Positions 14,344 through 15,596 of a stretch of DNA of 15,596 nucleotides are shown here, one piece after another (the stretch's first letter is position 1; every line of letters starts with the position of its first letter). The position numbers and the translations under genes were made by a program. The notes below the pieces were generated by a model. That model was given only the letters and a program-made list of their open reading frames with translations. It was not told the DNA's origin and did not search any database. This DNA is from JBDRGC01 sp043818215 (lineage in GTDB: Bacteria > Chloroflexota > Anaerolineae > Anaerolineales > UBA11858), in contig JBDRGC010000020.1 of assembly GCA_043818215.1 (NCBI GenBank), forward strand, positions 1 to 15,596, read 5' to 3'.

Positions 14344-14981
14344 TACATTTGTGACATTGGGTTATTCTTACCAATGCCATTCTTGAGAAAATCTAAAAAT
14401 TTATCAATCGTTTCGAACATTTTATCATCATAGTCTTGGGCAATATATTCGGTATAGTAAGCTATGACAAGCGTGTTCATGGACGCAATCAGGTAAGCAA
14501 ACATCTTGATATCGATATCTGGTCTCACCTCGCCTCTTGCGATTGACTTTTCTAAAAGCGTTTCGAAGAATTCATAAGCAGATGGCAAATTATCGGCCAT
14601 CGCTTCCTTGTAAATGGAGGCGTCCATATTTTCCAGAATCTTCCGGCTGATTTCTGCATATTTAGGACGCTCATCTGCAAATCGAATCCCTGACAGGTAC
14701 ATTTCCCGAAGCAGCGTGAAAATATCATGTTGATCGGGATTGTACATCAAGGGCGAAATATAATTGAGCTTTTCTTCCGCGGCCGACTGCACCAGGTACA
14801 AGAACAAATCTTTTTTATCTTCGAAGTACTGATAAAAACTTCCCTTTGCAATGCCAGATTTTGCAACCATCCGGTTAATACTGGCCTGATTAAAGGAATA
14901 TTCTGCAAATTCATCGAGCGCAACCTGGCAAATCAAGGTGCGCTTGTCCTCCGGCAGATTGAAAAAAGTGTCTTTTGGCAT
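14343..14981 (-). CDS. TetR-family transcriptional regulator
   Basis: The protein is 212 residues. The N-terminal helix-turn-helix domain covers about 10-57, with FNQASINRMVAKSGIAKGSF and YQYFEDKKDLF giving the characteristic TetR end of the DNA-binding domain. The remaining 150 residues are helical and should bind a ligand and form the dimer. ATG 14981 is the only good start; the ribosome site is modest (AAGAG). A consensus promoter lies upstream with doubled palindromic sites across the transcript start, suggesting autorepression. The ABC exporter genes follow on the same strand after the inserted element, so they are the likely targets. Confidence 0.92.
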   Translation of the reverse strand: MPKDTFFNLPEDKRTLICQVALDEFAEYSFNQASINRMVAKSGIAKGSFYQYFEDKKDLFLYLVQSAAEEKLNYISPLMYNPDQHDIFTLLREMYLSGIRFADERPKYAEISRKILENMDASIYKEAMADNLPSAYEFFETLLEKSIARGEVRPDIDIKMFAYLIASMNTLVIAYYTEYIAQDYDDKMFETIDKFLDFLKNGIGKNNPMSQM

Positions 14982-14998
14982 TACAAAAATCTCTTGAG

Positions 14999-15028
14999 TG
15001 ACTCGATGGTCACATGACTACCGGGTCA
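14999..15028. promoter_or_regulatory. Tandem operator candidates for the TetR regulator
   Basis: TGACT-CGAT-GGTCA (14999-15012) and TGACT-ACCG-GGTCA (15015-15028) share both half sites and are 16 bp apart. They lie between the -10 and the start codon. A partial further copy, GGTCATGTCA, overlaps the -35 at about 15048-15057. Confidence 0.6.
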
Positions 15029-15029
15029 T

Positions 15030-15058
15030 ATTTTACGTCCCAGAAAGGGTCATGTCAA
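15030..15058 (-). promoter_or_regulatory. tetR promoter
   Basis: On the minus strand TTGACA (15058-15053), a 17-base spacer and TAAAAT (15035-15030) form a near-perfect sigma70-type promoter. The predicted start near 15023 gives a leader of about 40 bases. Confidence 0.8.
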
Positions 15059-15188
15059 GTTATATTTAGGTGGTCTTTTTTGATTCTGTAGCCCCCACCA
15101 CATACTGCGAGGATGCACGCGGCTATCCCACAGGAACGCGCTACGAAGAAACCGGGTGACGAAGTACCCGCTTTTACCCACCTGATAC

Positions 15189-15365
15189 ATGATCCGACCG
15201 GTCATCGAGATCACCCAAAAGGGCACAGGCTGGAGCGAAATCGTCTGGCAAGTCTACATCCTGATTAGCTTGATCGTGCTTTTGGGTGTGGTGCTGGCGT
15301 TTTTTGCTAAGGAACGGGGATTAAATAACTTGCCCATTTCCAAATTTAGGTGTAGAGCCGGTTGA
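15189..15365 (+). CDS. Possible small membrane protein, doubtful
   Basis: A 58-codon frame begins at ATG 15189, just after an in-frame TGA. Residues about 19-41 (VWQVYILISLIVLLGVVLAF) form a convincing hydrophobic helix, preceded by a polar segment with MIRPVIEITQKGTGWSE. There is no Shine-Dalgarno sequence. The last 18 codons lie in the left arm of the palindromic repeat at 15310-15539, so the original C-terminus may have been replaced or the gene may be a remnant. I do not recognise the family. Confidence 0.35.
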   Translation: MIRPVIEITQKGTGWSEIVWQVYILISLIVLLGVVLAFFAKERGLNNLPISKFRCRAG

Positions 15366-15539
15366 GTAGGCTCGGAGGTACGGAGAGCCGTATCGAAACC
15401 AAACGGGGCTTGAAAATGGACTAATTTGCTGTAATCCGCTGGGTTTCGATACGCTACGGTCCGAAAAGCGTGTGCCTCCGCTACTCAACCGGCGTTCGCG
15501 TTAGGATACAAATGCGCAAGTTATTTAATTCTCATTCCT
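15310..15539. repeat. 230-bp imperfect palindromic element
   Basis: The ends AGGAACGGGGATTAAATAAC and its counterpart form 24-bp inverted arms with three mismatches, including 13 perfect bases TTAAATAACTTGC / GCAAGTTATTTAA. Nested inside, GCCGGTTGAGTAG and CGTATCGAAACC on the left face GGTTTCGATACG and CTACTCAACCGGC on the right. The inner motif GGTTTCGATACG...CTACTCAACC is a widespread intergenic repeat type. It has no coding capacity and nothing further is seen up to 15596. Confidence 0.8.
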
Positions 15540-15596
15540 AAACGCTTGCGGGAGAAGGAAAGTTAGTTAATTCCGGCTCTTTGGGATTTCGCGTGG

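Overview
The window looks like chromosomal DNA from a free-living bacterium, most plausibly a member of the Chloroflexota (class Anaerolineae). This is an inference from overall gene character, a fused ADP-forming acyl-CoA synthetase, consensus sigma70-like promoters, and intergenic spacers packed with palindromic and heptanucleotide repeats. No rRNA, tRNA, CRISPR array, phage gene or intact transposase was seen.

Layout. Positions 1-348 are about three copies of a 114-bp GC-rich tandem repeat running off the left edge. Positions 351-2550 form a block whose two ends are inverted copies of each other. It holds a single-domain biotin protein ligase (birA, 635-1489), a small one-helix membrane protein (1622-1843), and several arrays of 7-bp and 18-bp repeats. 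gyrA lies on the minus strand (2605-5079). Its promoter abuts a 300-bp hairpin-forming heptamer array, which separates it from a divergent three-gene operon at 5514-8006. That operon encodes an isochorismatase-fold cysteine hydrolase, a thioredoxin-reductase-like flavoprotein without the CxxC, and an RlmN/Cfr-like radical SAM protein that lacks the resolving cysteine. The genes overlap by 14 and 4 bases, so they are translationally coupled.

A 708-residue fused acyl-CoA synthetase (ADP-forming) follows at 8258-10384, apparently from a leaderless start. It carries a 33-bp perfect palindrome in frame within its interdomain linker. Downstream, 10385-11362 is a scarred region. It contains a hairpin terminator, a small inverted-repeat element, a lone antitoxin-like gene, and two 5'-truncated gene remnants lying head to head (an M20 peptidase tail and a second synthetase tail).

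Positions 15058 down to 11616 carry a minus-strand group: a TetR-family regulator with a consensus promoter and a doubled operator motif, then an ABC-2 type exporter (ATPase and two paralogous permeases). A 130-bp non-autonomous element with 13-bp inverted ends and an exact 8-bp target duplication sits between tetR and the ATPase gene. The likely logic is a TetR-controlled efflux system. The right edge holds a doubtful small membrane ORF overlapped by a 230-bp palindromic repeat.

The two main themes are a compact, possibly undescribed redox/radical-SAM operon, and a genome permeated by short palindromic mobile repeats that have entered promoters, operons and even a coding sequence.
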